Shown: positions 38,395-47,411 of the stretch, piece by piece
How positions within the stretch are numbered: position 1 is the first letter of the stretch
Layout of the letters: each line of letters starts with the position of its first letter
From: Phenylobacterium sp.
Lineage (GTDB): Bacteria; Pseudomonadota; Alphaproteobacteria; Caulobacterales; Caulobacteraceae
Length of the DNA: 47,411 nt
Assembly: GCF_030698145.1 (NCBI RefSeq)
Contig: NZ_JAUYNW010000050.1
Coordinates: 1-47,411 of the forward strand
Direction of reading: 5' to 3'
Program-made: the position numbers and the translations under genes
The notes under the pieces: generated by a model
Told to the model about the DNA's origin: nothing
What the model saw: only the letters and a program-made list of their open reading frames with translations
The model's database searches: none

Positions 38395-39045
38395 ATGAAC
38401 AAGACCCTGACCCTAATCGCCGCCACCGCCGCCTCGGTGCTCGCCCTGTCGGCGGGGACGGCTTCGGCCCAAGCCTGGACCTCGATCAACGAACGCCAGG
38501 CCAGTCTTGACGCCCGCATCGACGCCGGCGTGCGCTCCGGCGACCTGACCCGCATCGAGGCGCGCGAACTGCGCGAAGCCTTCAGCGGCGTCGCCCAGAT
38601 GGAAGCCCGCTACCGCGTCGATGGCCTGTCGGCCTGGGAGCGCACCGACCTGGAACGCCGCTTCGACGCCCTGTCGAGCCGCATCCGCTACGACCGCAAC
38701 GACAGCCAGACCCGCGGCGACCGCGACGAAGGCCCCGACCGTTGGGACAACAACAACTGGCGCGACAACCAGGGCCGCTGGATGAACATCAACCAGCGCC
38801 AGATGCAGCTCGACCGCCGCATCGACCAGGGTGTCCGCAACGGCTCGATCACTCGCCGCGAGGCCATGCGGCTGCGGGCCGAGTTCCAGTCCATCGCCCG
38901 TCTGGAGAACCGCTATCGCGCCAACGGCCTCTCGACCTGGGAGCGGGCCGACCTGGATCGACGCTTCGACACGCTGAAGCTGCGCATCCGCATGGAGCGC
39001 ACTGACGGCGACCGCTACGGCCAAGGCTACGGCGAGCGCCGCTAA
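38395..39045 (+). CDS. Secreted protein with two copies of a helical WER-type module
   Basis: A 216-residue protein with signal peptide MNKTLTLIAATAASVLALSA (cut near ASA|QAW). Two ~68-residue repeats follow: the first from INERQASLDARIDAGVRSGD to FDALSSRIR, the second from INQRQMQLDRRIDQGVRNGS to FDTLKLRIR. Both share RYR.DGLS.WER.DL-like motifs and are separated by an acidic/Asn-rich linker (DRWDNNNWRDNQGRWM). GAGGAG precedes ATG 38395. The preceding gene carries one copy. Function unknown; probably periplasmic. Confidence 0.83.
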   Translation: MNKTLTLIAATAASVLALSAGTASAQAWTSINERQASLDARIDAGVRSGDLTRIEARELREAFSGVAQMEARYRVDGLSAWERTDLERRFDALSSRIRYDRNDSQTRGDRDEGPDRWDNNNWRDNQGRWMNINQRQMQLDRRIDQGVRNGSITRREAMRLRAEFQSIARLENRYRANGLSTWERADLDRRFDTLKLRIRMERTDGDRYGQGYGERR

Positions 39046-39093
39046 GGCTTGGAGCCGTTTCCGTCGGCGACGCCGGGACGGGGAGAGCGGAAT

Positions 39094-39122
39094 GGGGACA
39101 GCCTCGCGGCTGTCCCCTTTTT
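39094..39122 (+). terminator. Rho-independent terminator
   Basis: GGGGACAGCC (39094-39103), TCGC loop, GGCTGTCCCC (39108-39117) and TTTTT, 48 bases after the stop of the 216-residue gene. Confidence 0.92.
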
Positions 39123-39204
39123 CACGTGTAGTCGGCGAACGTCGGTTTACGGGCGGTTAGCAGCTAGCGCGCACACTCCCCGAATCAACCTCCGAAGGCC
39201 CGTC

Positions 39205-40899
39205 ATGGCGCCCGCCCACACCTCTCCCGACCTGATGGACGTCCTGGCCGCGCGGCGGTCCCAGGCGCGCTTCCGCATCGGGGTCGCCGTGGCCATGCTG
39301 GCCGGGTTCGGGTCGACCGTAGGCTGGCCGTTCGCCTTCGGCTGGTTCGCCGTCTACATAGCGCTGCAGGTCTTCGAACACCTCCTGCTCAGCAGCGGCC
39401 GCCATCTGCCGACCCGCGCCGGCCTGGCGCTCCTGTCGGCCAACGCCGTGGTGTTCGGCGCGTACGGCGCCATGGGCCCGGTCATGGATGGGTCCTGGGG
39501 TCTGGTCTGCGGGATCGTGCTGATGTGCGGCGGCCTGTTGAACACCGCTCTCACCAGCCAGAAATCACTCCAGGCCTTCGCCGCCAGCGCCTGGCCCTTC
39601 GCCGTCTATCTCGCCGCCATGCCGTTCGCCGCGATCACGGTGGGCGCGCAGGTCCACCACGCCGTGGCCCTGGCCATCTCCGCGACCCTGATCGTCAGCT
39701 GCACAGTGATGATATGGCGCTCGGCCGCCCGGGCCCTGATCGCCGAGGGCGAGGCGCGCGCCCGGGCCGAGGCCGCCGACGCCGCCAAGTCCGCCTTCGT
39801 CGCCATGGTCAGCCACGAGCTGCGCACCCCCATCAGCGCCATCCTGGCCGGCGCCGCCGAGGCCGGCCGGGCCGAGGCCGCCGCCGCGCGGGGCTCCAGC
39901 CTGGAGTTGATCGGTTCCTCGGCGCGGATGATGCGCGCCCTGCTGGACGACCTGCTCGACCTTTCCAAGATCGAGGCCGGCAAGATGGGGGTCGAGGTCA
40001 CGCCCTTCGCCCTGCGCCGGCTGATGCTGGAGACCGTCCGCTTCTGGGCGCCGGAGGCCCGCCGGCGTAACCTGCGCTTTCGCCTCGAGGGCGCGCGCGC
40101 GATCCCGGCCTGGGTGGAGGGCGACCCCACCCGCATCCGGCAGGTGCTCAATAACCTGTTCTCGAACGCGCTCAAGTTCACGGAAGCCGGCTCCGTCACC
40201 CTCAAGTTCACCGCCGACCGGGACGGCGCCTCGACCCTCTCGGTGATCGACACCGGGCCCGGCATGAGCGCCGAGCAGATCTCCCGCCTGTTCACGCCCT
40301 ATGGCCAGGCCAGCGACAGCATCGCGCGCACCCATGGCGGTACGGGCCTGGGCCTCAATATCAGCCGCGAACTGGCCCGCCTGATGGGCGGCGACCTGGG
40401 GGTCGACAGCACCCTTGGCCAGGGCGCGGCCTTCCATCTCGGCCTGCGCCTTCCACCTGTCGCCGCGCGGGTCGACACCGTCGTGGCCGGCGAGGAACGT
40501 CGCGACCTGCGCCTGCTCATCGTCGACGACCACGAGGTCAACCGCCGCGCCTTCACCCTGATCCTGCAGGCCGCCTGCGACGAGATCGCCGTGGCCCATG
40601 ACGGGGTCGAGGCCCTGGAACAGCTGGCGGCCCGCCCCTTCGACCTGGTGCTGATGGATCTCAACATGCCGCGCATGGGCGGGATGGAGGCCGTGCGGCG
40701 CCTGCGCGCCGAGCCCGGGCCCAACCGCACGACGCCGGTCATCGCGCTCACGGCCTCAGTCGCGCCCAAGGAGATGGCCGCCTGCAAGGCCGCGGGCATG
40801 AGCGGCTTCGTCATGAAGCCGGTGGAGGCTAAGGAGCTGTTCGCAGCCATGGATTCGGTGCTGACCGACCAGGCCCCGCCCACCGCCCTGACCGCCTGA
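39205..40899 (+). CDS. Hybrid sensor histidine kinase with multi-helix membrane domain
   Basis: A 564-residue kinase. The N-terminal ~175 residues hold about six hydrophobic segments with little periplasmic sequence (GVAVAMLAGFGSTVG, FAFGWFAVYIALQVF, GLVCGIVLMCGG), so it may sense membrane or intracellular cues. HisKA has His 204 in MVSHELRTPISAI. ATPase boxes are NNLFSNALKFT, DTGPGM and GGTGLGLNI. The receiver domain has Asp 485 in LVLMDLNMPRMGG. CGAAGG precedes ATG 39205; the frame is open upstream through the terminator region, which argues against the longer version. A GNAT gene follows after nine bases. Confidence 0.9.
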   Translation: MAPAHTSPDLMDVLAARRSQARFRIGVAVAMLAGFGSTVGWPFAFGWFAVYIALQVFEHLLLSSGRHLPTRAGLALLSANAVVFGAYGAMGPVMDGSWGLVCGIVLMCGGLLNTALTSQKSLQAFAASAWPFAVYLAAMPFAAITVGAQVHHAVALAISATLIVSCTVMIWRSAARALIAEGEARARAEAADAAKSAFVAMVSHELRTPISAILAGAAEAGRAEAAAARGSSLELIGSSARMMRALLDDLLDLSKIEAGKMGVEVTPFALRRLMLETVRFWAPEARRRNLRFRLEGARAIPAWVEGDPTRIRQVLNNLFSNALKFTEAGSVTLKFTADRDGASTLSVIDTGPGMSAEQISRLFTPYGQASDSIARTHGGTGLGLNISRELARLMGGDLGVDSTLGQGAAFHLGLRLPPVAARVDTVVAGEERRDLRLLIVDDHEVNRRAFTLILQAACDEIAVAHDGVEALEQLAARPFDLVLMDLNMPRMGGMEAVRRLRAEPGPNRTTPVIALTASVAPKEMAACKAAGMSGFVMKPVEAKELFAAMDSVLTDQAPPTALTA

Positions 40900-40907
40900 G
40901 GACCCAC

Positions 40908-41351
40908 ATGCCCCACGAGACCCGCACGCCCGACGGCTTCGTCGTGAGCGACGAGGCGGCGCGCTTCGACCGCGACGTCGCCCATGGCTGGATCGCCCGC
41001 GAGAGCTACTGGGCGCCCGGCATCCCGCGGCCCCTGTTCGACAAGGCCCTGGACCACAGCCTGGTGGTCGGGGCCTACGCCCCGGACGGCGCCATGGGCG
41101 GCATGGCCCGGGTGGTCACCGACCGGGCGACCTTCGGCTGGATCTGCGACGTCTTCGTGGGCGAGGCCTATCGCGGCAAGAGCCTAGGCAAGGCCATGAT
41201 CGCCTATCTGAGGGACCATCCGGACATGCAGGGCTTCCGCCGCCTGCACCTGGCCACCCGGGACGCCCACGGGCTCTATGCCCAGTACGGCTTCGTCCCG
41301 CTCACCGGCCCTGACCGCTGGATGGAGATCCGGGGGAACGGCTACCTCTAG
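40908..41351 (+). CDS. GNAT-family N-acetyltransferase
   Basis: A 147-residue acetyltransferase. The acetyl-CoA loop is YRGKSLGKAMIAYL, followed by RLHLATRDAHGLYAQYGFVP, the typical GNAT end. The acceptor is unknown. It begins nine bases after the hybrid kinase stop, so the two are probably co-transcribed. Its stop overlaps the convergent nucleotidyltransferase gene by four bases. Confidence 0.88.
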   Translation: MPHETRTPDGFVVSDEAARFDRDVAHGWIARESYWAPGIPRPLFDKALDHSLVVGAYAPDGAMGGMARVVTDRATFGWICDVFVGEAYRGKSLGKAMIAYLRDHPDMQGFRRLHLATRDAHGLYAQYGFVPLTGPDRWMEIRGNGYL

Positions 41352-41913
41352 GCCTCGATCGTCAGCTCGGGCCAGCGCCGCTGCGCCGCTTCCGCGGTGC
41401 GCAGGAAGCCGTTGGTCTGGCACGTGGGATTGGGCCGCAGGCGCAGGGCGAAGATGTCCTCCAGCCCGAACGGGGCGACGATGGTCATCCGCCCGTCCCG
41501 CTCCAGCCGGGCGCCCACCGCGAAGGTCGCGCTGGTGAAACGGCCCAGGGCCTCGGCGCTGGAGCCGAGCGCCGCGTAGGGCTCGCCGAACTTGCCCTCG
41601 AACCACAGGTGGACGCGAGCCTGGTTGCGCACCTCGACCATCTCGCGCAGCGGCGGCTCGAAGGCCGCGGCCACGCGCTTGATCACCACGTCCTCGGCCT
41701 CGTAACTGGTGTCGGGGTCGAAATAGCCGAGATCGTAGTCCTTGATCCCATAGTCGGGATCGCGGCCGGTCAGGTGGTTCAAGGCGCGTTGATAGATCGC
41801 GCCGGAGAACAGCAAGGCGTCCGGCAGGTCCAGCTCCCGGGCGGTCTCCATCACCCGCATCAGGCTGGGCGCGGCGCGCAGGATGGCGTCCAGCCGCGCG
41901 GTCAGGTCCTGGC

Positions 41914-41917
<4 letters not shown>
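41348..41917 (-). CDS. Nucleotidyltransferase-family protein (DUF925-like)
   Basis: A 189-residue protein: PDALLFSGAIYQRALNHLTG, then GIKDYDLGYFDPDTSYEAED, which carries the acidic pair (KDYDLGYFD) of the nucleotidyltransferase fold, and VEVRNQARVHLWFEGKFG. The family is widespread, with no firm function known to me. Its start overlaps the thiD stop by four bases (ATGA), so it is translated after thiD. Confidence 0.82.
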
Positions 41918-42720
<803 letters not shown>

Positions 42721-42795
42721 GCCGTTGGAGGTAGCGTGACCGACCGCGAAATGCATCGGGATTTGCGCCGTCATCCACATCCAACATCATATGCC

Positions 42796-42824
42796 TTGAC
42801 AGTTATATTTCTAGATCGGAATAT
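42796..42824 (+). promoter_or_regulatory. Promoter and possible operator of the arsR operon
   Basis: TTGACA (42796-42801) and GAATAT (42819-42824) are 17 bases apart. The imperfect inverted repeat ATATTTC...GGAATAT over the -10 could be the ArsR operator. The predicted start of transcription falls at or next to ATG 42831, so the mRNA is probably leaderless. Confidence 0.6.
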
Positions 42825-42830
42825 GACCGC

Positions 42831-43133
42831 ATGACCCCGTTCGAAGCCCTGGCCGAACCCAATCGACGCCGCCTGCTTGACCTGCTGCGGGCCGGCGAGC
42901 GTCGGGCGGGCGAGCTGGTGGCCGCCATGGACCTCTGCCAGCCGGGGGTCTCCAAGCACCTGAAAGCCCTGCGCGAGGCCGGGCTGGTCAGCGTCCGGGC
43001 CGAAGGCCAGCAGCGGGTCTACCGGCTGGAGGCGCGCAAGCTCGTCGAGCTTGACGTCTGGCTGAAACCCTACCGTCACTTCTGGGCTGACAAGCTCGAC
43101 GCCCTTGAGGCGCACCTGGAGCGCGAACAATGA
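42831..43133 (+). CDS. ArsR-family transcriptional regulator
   Basis: A 100-residue winged-helix repressor: MTPFEALAEPNRRRLLDLLR, recognition helix LCQPGVSKHLKALREAGLVS, wing VRAEGQQRVYRLE. No metal-binding Cys pair of the ArsR/SmtB type is seen (one Cys only), so it probably senses something else. This subtype often pairs with SRPBCC proteins, and here it overlaps the first of two such genes by four bases (ATGA). Confidence 0.9.
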   Translation: MTPFEALAEPNRRRLLDLLRAGERRAGELVAAMDLCQPGVSKHLKALREAGLVSVRAEGQQRVYRLEARKLVELDVWLKPYRHFWADKLDALEAHLEREQ

Positions 43134-43636
43134 ACGAGGCTCGCCTGGGAACCGTGTCGCGCAGTGGCGACACCTTCGAGCTCGTGTTCGAGCGGCAGAT
43201 CGCCAAGTCCGTCGACAAGGTCTGGGCGGCGATCACCACTCCCGAGCGGATCGCCGACTGGTTCGCCCTCGTGGAGCTCGACCTGCGGCTTGGCGGCCAC
43301 TACCGGCTGCGGTTCTCGCCGGAGGAGACGCCGGTCGAAGGGGTGATCGTCGAGTACGAGCCCCTGCGCCGGCTGGCCCATACCTGGCCCGATCCCGACC
43401 ATGCGGACGCCATAATCCGCTACGAGCTGGAGCCGGACGGCGACGGATGCCGGCTGCGGTTTACCCAAAGCGGGCTGCCGGCCAAGTATGTGGAGAGCAT
43501 CGCCGGCTGGCATGTGTTCCTGGATGCGATTCCCGGCGCGATCGAGGGGGTGCGCTTCGTTTGGACCATGGAGCAGGAGAAGGTGGTTCTGCAGCTCTAC
43601 AAGGACCGGCTGGCGGCGGTGGGGGTGAGCATATGA
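43130..43636 (+). CDS. SRPBCC/AHSA1-family protein (first copy)
   Basis: A 168-residue START-like domain protein. FERQIAKSVDKVWAAITTPE begins the core, then RIADWFALVELDLRLGGHYR and TWPDPDHADAIIRYELEPDG. It is probably a ligand-binding protein regulated by the ArsR-type repressor upstream. It is clearly paralogous to the next gene. It overlaps arsR and the next gene by four bases each, so the three are one coupled operon. Confidence 0.88.
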   Translation: MNEARLGTVSRSGDTFELVFERQIAKSVDKVWAAITTPERIADWFALVELDLRLGGHYRLRFSPEETPVEGVIVEYEPLRRLAHTWPDPDHADAIIRYELEPDGDGCRLRFTQSGLPAKYVESIAGWHVFLDAIPGAIEGVRFVWTMEQEKVVLQLYKDRLAAVGVSI

Positions 43637-44130
43637 CCTTGACCGACGACGCCCTGGGGATCGTGACCGCGACCGGGGACACCTACGAGGTCAGCTTCGA
43701 ACGCCGGATCGCCAGGCCGATCGAGAAGGTCTGGGCGGCGATCACCGTGCCCGAGCGCATCGCCGACTGGCTGGCCGAGGCGGACGTGGACCTGAGGGTG
43801 GGGGGCCGATATCGGCTGCGCTTTCCGGGCGGGTACGGGACGGATGGAACCATCACCGTCCTGCAGCCGCCTCGGCTGCTGGAATACACCTGGCCCGACC
43901 CCGAGCATCCGCACTCGGTCGTGCGGATCGCCCTGGAGCCCGATGGCGACGGCTGCCGCCTCACCCTCACCCAGACCGCCCTGTCGCGAAAAGTCGCCAG
44001 CGGCGTCGTCGGCGGCTGGCATACCCACCTGGAGGGCCTGGCCGGCGCGGCGGACGGCCAGCGCACCGCCTGGACCCAGGGCCGGGAGAACCAGGTCCTC
44101 GAACGCTACAAGGACCGGCTTCCGCTCTGA
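43633..44130 (+). CDS. SRPBCC/AHSA1-family protein (second copy)
   Basis: A 165-residue paralogue of the preceding gene: FERRIARPIEKVWAAITVPE, then RIADWLAEADVDLRVGGRYR and TWPDPEHPHSVVRIALEPDG. The shared frame of conserved positions indicates a tandem duplication followed by divergence. ATG 43633 overlaps the previous stop (ATGA). The frame stays open further upstream only by reading through the first copy in another phase. An SDR gene follows after 23 bases. Confidence 0.88.
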   Translation: MTLTDDALGIVTATGDTYEVSFERRIARPIEKVWAAITVPERIADWLAEADVDLRVGGRYRLRFPGGYGTDGTITVLQPPRLLEYTWPDPEHPHSVVRIALEPDGDGCRLTLTQTALSRKVASGVVGGWHTHLEGLAGAADGQRTAWTQGRENQVLERYKDRLPL

Positions 44131-44153
44131 GCGCGCCCTGCTAACCTCAGCCG

Positions 44154-44894
44154 ATGACAGACAGGATCGCACTCGTCACCGGCGCGGGCTCGGGTATCGG
44201 ACGCGCCGCGGCGCTGGCCTTGCTGGACGCCGGCTGGAAGGTGGTGCTGGCGGGGCGCCGGGCCGAACAGCTCCAGGCCACCGCCGCCCACGCACCGGAC
44301 CGCGCCCTGCCGGTTCCCACCGACATATCCGACGAGGGCCAGGTCGACGCCCTGTTCGAGGCAGTGCGGGGCGCGTATGGCCGCCTCGACCTGTTGTTCA
44401 ACAACGCCGGCGCCTCCGCCGGCGGACGGCTGGAAGACCTCAGCCTGGAGGCCTGGAAGCGGGTGGTGGACGTCAACCTCACCGGCGCCTTCCTCTGCAC
44501 CCGGGCCGCGTTCCGGATCATGAAGGCCCAGGCCCCGCGCGGCGGCCGGATCATCAACAACGGCTCGATTTCCGCCCATGTCCCGCGGCCCTATTCGGTG
44601 GCCTATACCGCCACCAAGCACGCCATCACCGGCCTGACCCGCTCGACCTCCCTGGACGGGCGAGCCTACGACATCGCCTGCGGCCAGATCGACATCGGCA
44701 ACGCCGCCACCGAGATGACCGGCGCCATGGCCAAGGGCGTGCCCCAGGCCGACGGGACCTTCGCTCCCGAGCCGCTGATGGACGTCAAGGCCGTGGCCGA
44801 CGCCGTGGTCTACATGGCGGGCCTGCCGCCGGGCGCCAACGTCCAGTTCATGACCGTGATGGCGACCAAGATGCCCTTCATCGGGCGCGGCTGA
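44154..44894 (+). CDS. SDR-family oxidoreductase
   Basis: A 246-residue short-chain dehydrogenase. Cofactor loop [10 protein letters not shown] (9-18), NNAG (83-86), and the catalytic YTATK (Tyr 151, Lys 155) with an upstream Ser in NGSIS. The acidic residue that would select NAD is absent after the second strand; AGRRAEQ suggests NADP preference. It may form a transcript with the ArsR-SRPBCC genes but lacks overlap. Substrate unknown. Its last 17 bases overlap folP (convergent). Confidence 0.9.
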   Translation: MTDRIALVTGAGSGIGRAAALALLDAGWKVVLAGRRAEQLQATAAHAPDRALPVPTDISDEGQVDALFEAVRGAYGRLDLLFNNAGASAGGRLEDLSLEAWKRVVDVNLTGAFLCTRAAFRIMKAQAPRGGRIINNGSISAHVPRPYSVAYTATKHAITGLTRSTSLDGRAYDIACGQIDIGNAATEMTGAMAKGVPQADGTFAPEPLMDVKAVADAVVYMAGLPPGANVQFMTVMATKMPFIGRG

Positions 44895-45678
44895 TCGCGT
44901 CCCAGACCTTCAGCGCCTGCACCGTCTCCGCCACGTCGTGGACCCGGAGCGCGGCCACCCCGGCCTGGACGCCGGCCAGGGCCGCGGCGAGCGAGCCCGG
45001 CAGCCGCGCATCGGCCGGCTCGGCGACCGGGTCCAGCGCGGCGATGAACCGCTTGCGGCTGACCCCCAGCAGGACCGGGAAGCCCAGGGCGACAATCGCG
45101 TCCATGTGCGCCAGCAGGGTCAGGTTGTGCGCCAGGGTCTTGCCGAAGCCGACGCCGGGATCGAGCCAGATCTTCTCGCGCGCCACCCCCGCCGCCATGG
45201 CCGCCTCGGCGCGGGCGCTCAGGAACTCGGCCACCTCCCCGACCACGTCGCCGTAGCGCGGATCGGCCTGCATGGTGCGCGGCTCGCCCTGCATGTGCAT
45301 CAGCACCACCCCGCAGCCGAGCTCGGCTGCGACCGCTGGGGCGTCGTCCGAGAAGCCCAGGGCCGTGACGTCGTTCCAGATTTCGGCGCCGGCGGCGACG
45401 GCGGCGCGGGCCACGGCGGGCTTCATGGTGTCGACCGAGATGGCGACGGCGCTCTGGGCCCGGATCTCGGCGATCAGCGGGACCAGCCGGGCGATCTCGT
45501 CTTCGGCCGGGACCGGCGCGGCGCCCGGCCGCGTCGACTCCGCGCCCAGGTCGAGGATGTCGGCGCCTTGCGCGATCAGCCGCCGCGCCTGGACCAGCGC
45601 CGCGTCGGGCGCCAGGAACCGGCCCCCGTCGGAGAAGCTGTCGGGGGTGAGGTTGACCACCCCCATGACCTTCGCCAT
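44878..45678 (-). CDS. folP: Dihydropteroate synthase
   Basis: Joins p-aminobenzoate and dihydropterin pyrophosphate in folate synthesis; the sulfonamide target. The 266-residue TIM-barrel enzyme has [53 protein letters not shown] and the RVHDV end. It lies downstream of ftsH on the same strand, the frequent ftsH-folP order, but a hairpin terminator separates them. Its stop region overlaps the SDR gene by 17 bases. Confidence 0.95.
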   Translation of the reverse strand: MAKVMGVVNLTPDSFSDGGRFLAPDAALVQARRLIAQGADILDLGAESTRPGAAPVPAEDEIARLVPLIAEIRAQSAVAISVDTMKPAVARAAVAAGAEIWNDVTALGFSDDAPAVAAELGCGVVLMHMQGEPRTMQADPRYGDVVGEVAEFLSARAEAAMAAGVAREKIWLDPGVGFGKTLAHNLTLLAHMDAIVALGFPVLLGVSRKRFIAALDPVAEPADARLPGSLAAALAGVQAGVAALRVHDVAETVQALKVWDAISRAR

Positions 45679-45694
45679 CGCGCTCGCCTCAAAT

Positions 45695-45729
45695 GAAAAC
45701 GCCCTCCCGATACAGGATCGAGAGGGCGT
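45695..45729 (-). terminator. Rho-independent terminator of ftsH
   Basis: On the minus strand ACGCCCTCTCGAT and ATCGGGAGGGCGT (one G-U pair) flank five bases and are followed by TTTTC. It lies 23 bases after the ftsH stop and 17 bases before the folP start, so folP either has its own start of transcription or depends on read-through. Confidence 0.82.
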
Positions 45730-45751
45730 GGAGAATGGTGGAAGCCGGAAG

Positions 45752-47411
<1,660 letters not shown>

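Noticed and set aside
42721..42830. TPP riboswitch upstream of thiD
   Set aside because: The gap is short and shows no THI-box signatures such as CUGAGA on the minus strand.

Overview
This is a GC-rich window from an alphaproteobacterium, most likely a Caulobacterales relative (Caulobacter/Phenylobacterium-like). The evidence is indirect but consistent: an Entner-Doudoroff cluster, a direct-repeat LexA box (GAAC-N7-GAAC) before imuA-imuB-dnaE2, clusters of GANTC (CcrM-type) sites in two promoter regions, a CtrA-like site, and hairpins before serC in the position of the alphaproteobacterial serC-motif RNA. There are no rRNA or tRNA genes, insertion sequences or CRISPR arrays.

Layout. 1-4.3 kb: pgl-edd-glk-eda on the minus strand, tightly packed. 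4.4-11.6 kb: glycan and carbon-storage genes (GT4 glycosyltransferase, glycogen-debranching-type glycosidase, GH15 glycosidase, a small ORF) plus pyruvate kinase. 11.6-13.1 kb: zwf, the enzyme that feeds pgl. 13.2-18.9 kb: trehalose synthesis (otsB-otsA) running into ligD, with ku convergent (bacterial NHEJ). 18.9-20.4 kb: secreted type-B carboxylesterase. 20.5-26.5 kb: SOS mutasome imuA-imuB-VOC-dnaE2. 26.5-30.7 kb: BNR-type propeller plus MoaD/ThiS-like protein, then a subtilase with no visible signal peptide. 30.7-33.6 kb: serC-serA serine pathway. 33.7-41.4 kb: EamA transporter, small unknown genes, two hybrid histidine kinases, two related small secreted proteins, a GNAT. 41.3-45.7 kb: nucleotidyltransferase, thiD, an ArsR-SRPBCC-SRPBCC operon, an SDR and folP. 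45.75 kb to the right edge: ftsH.

The most striking feature is at the right edge. The ftsH frame, read on the minus strand, is interrupted by an intein. Its C-terminal splice junction (HN|S) lies directly before the SRVRD segment between Walker A and Walker B, and a LAGLIDADG-type endonuclease motif lies further upstream in the same frame. Intein DNA is about 48% GC by hand count, far below the neighbouring genes. The low-GC-style codons continue about 57 bases into the FtsH extein, as expected either from co-conversion during homing or from an assembly chimera. The window ends inside the intein.

How the genes work together: glucokinase, Zwf, Pgl, Edd, Eda and Pyk form a nearly complete Entner-Doudoroff route from glucose to pyruvate, interleaved with genes for making and breaking storage glucans and trehalose. 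LigD/Ku and ImuA/ImuB/DnaE2 give two DNA-damage responses next to each other.
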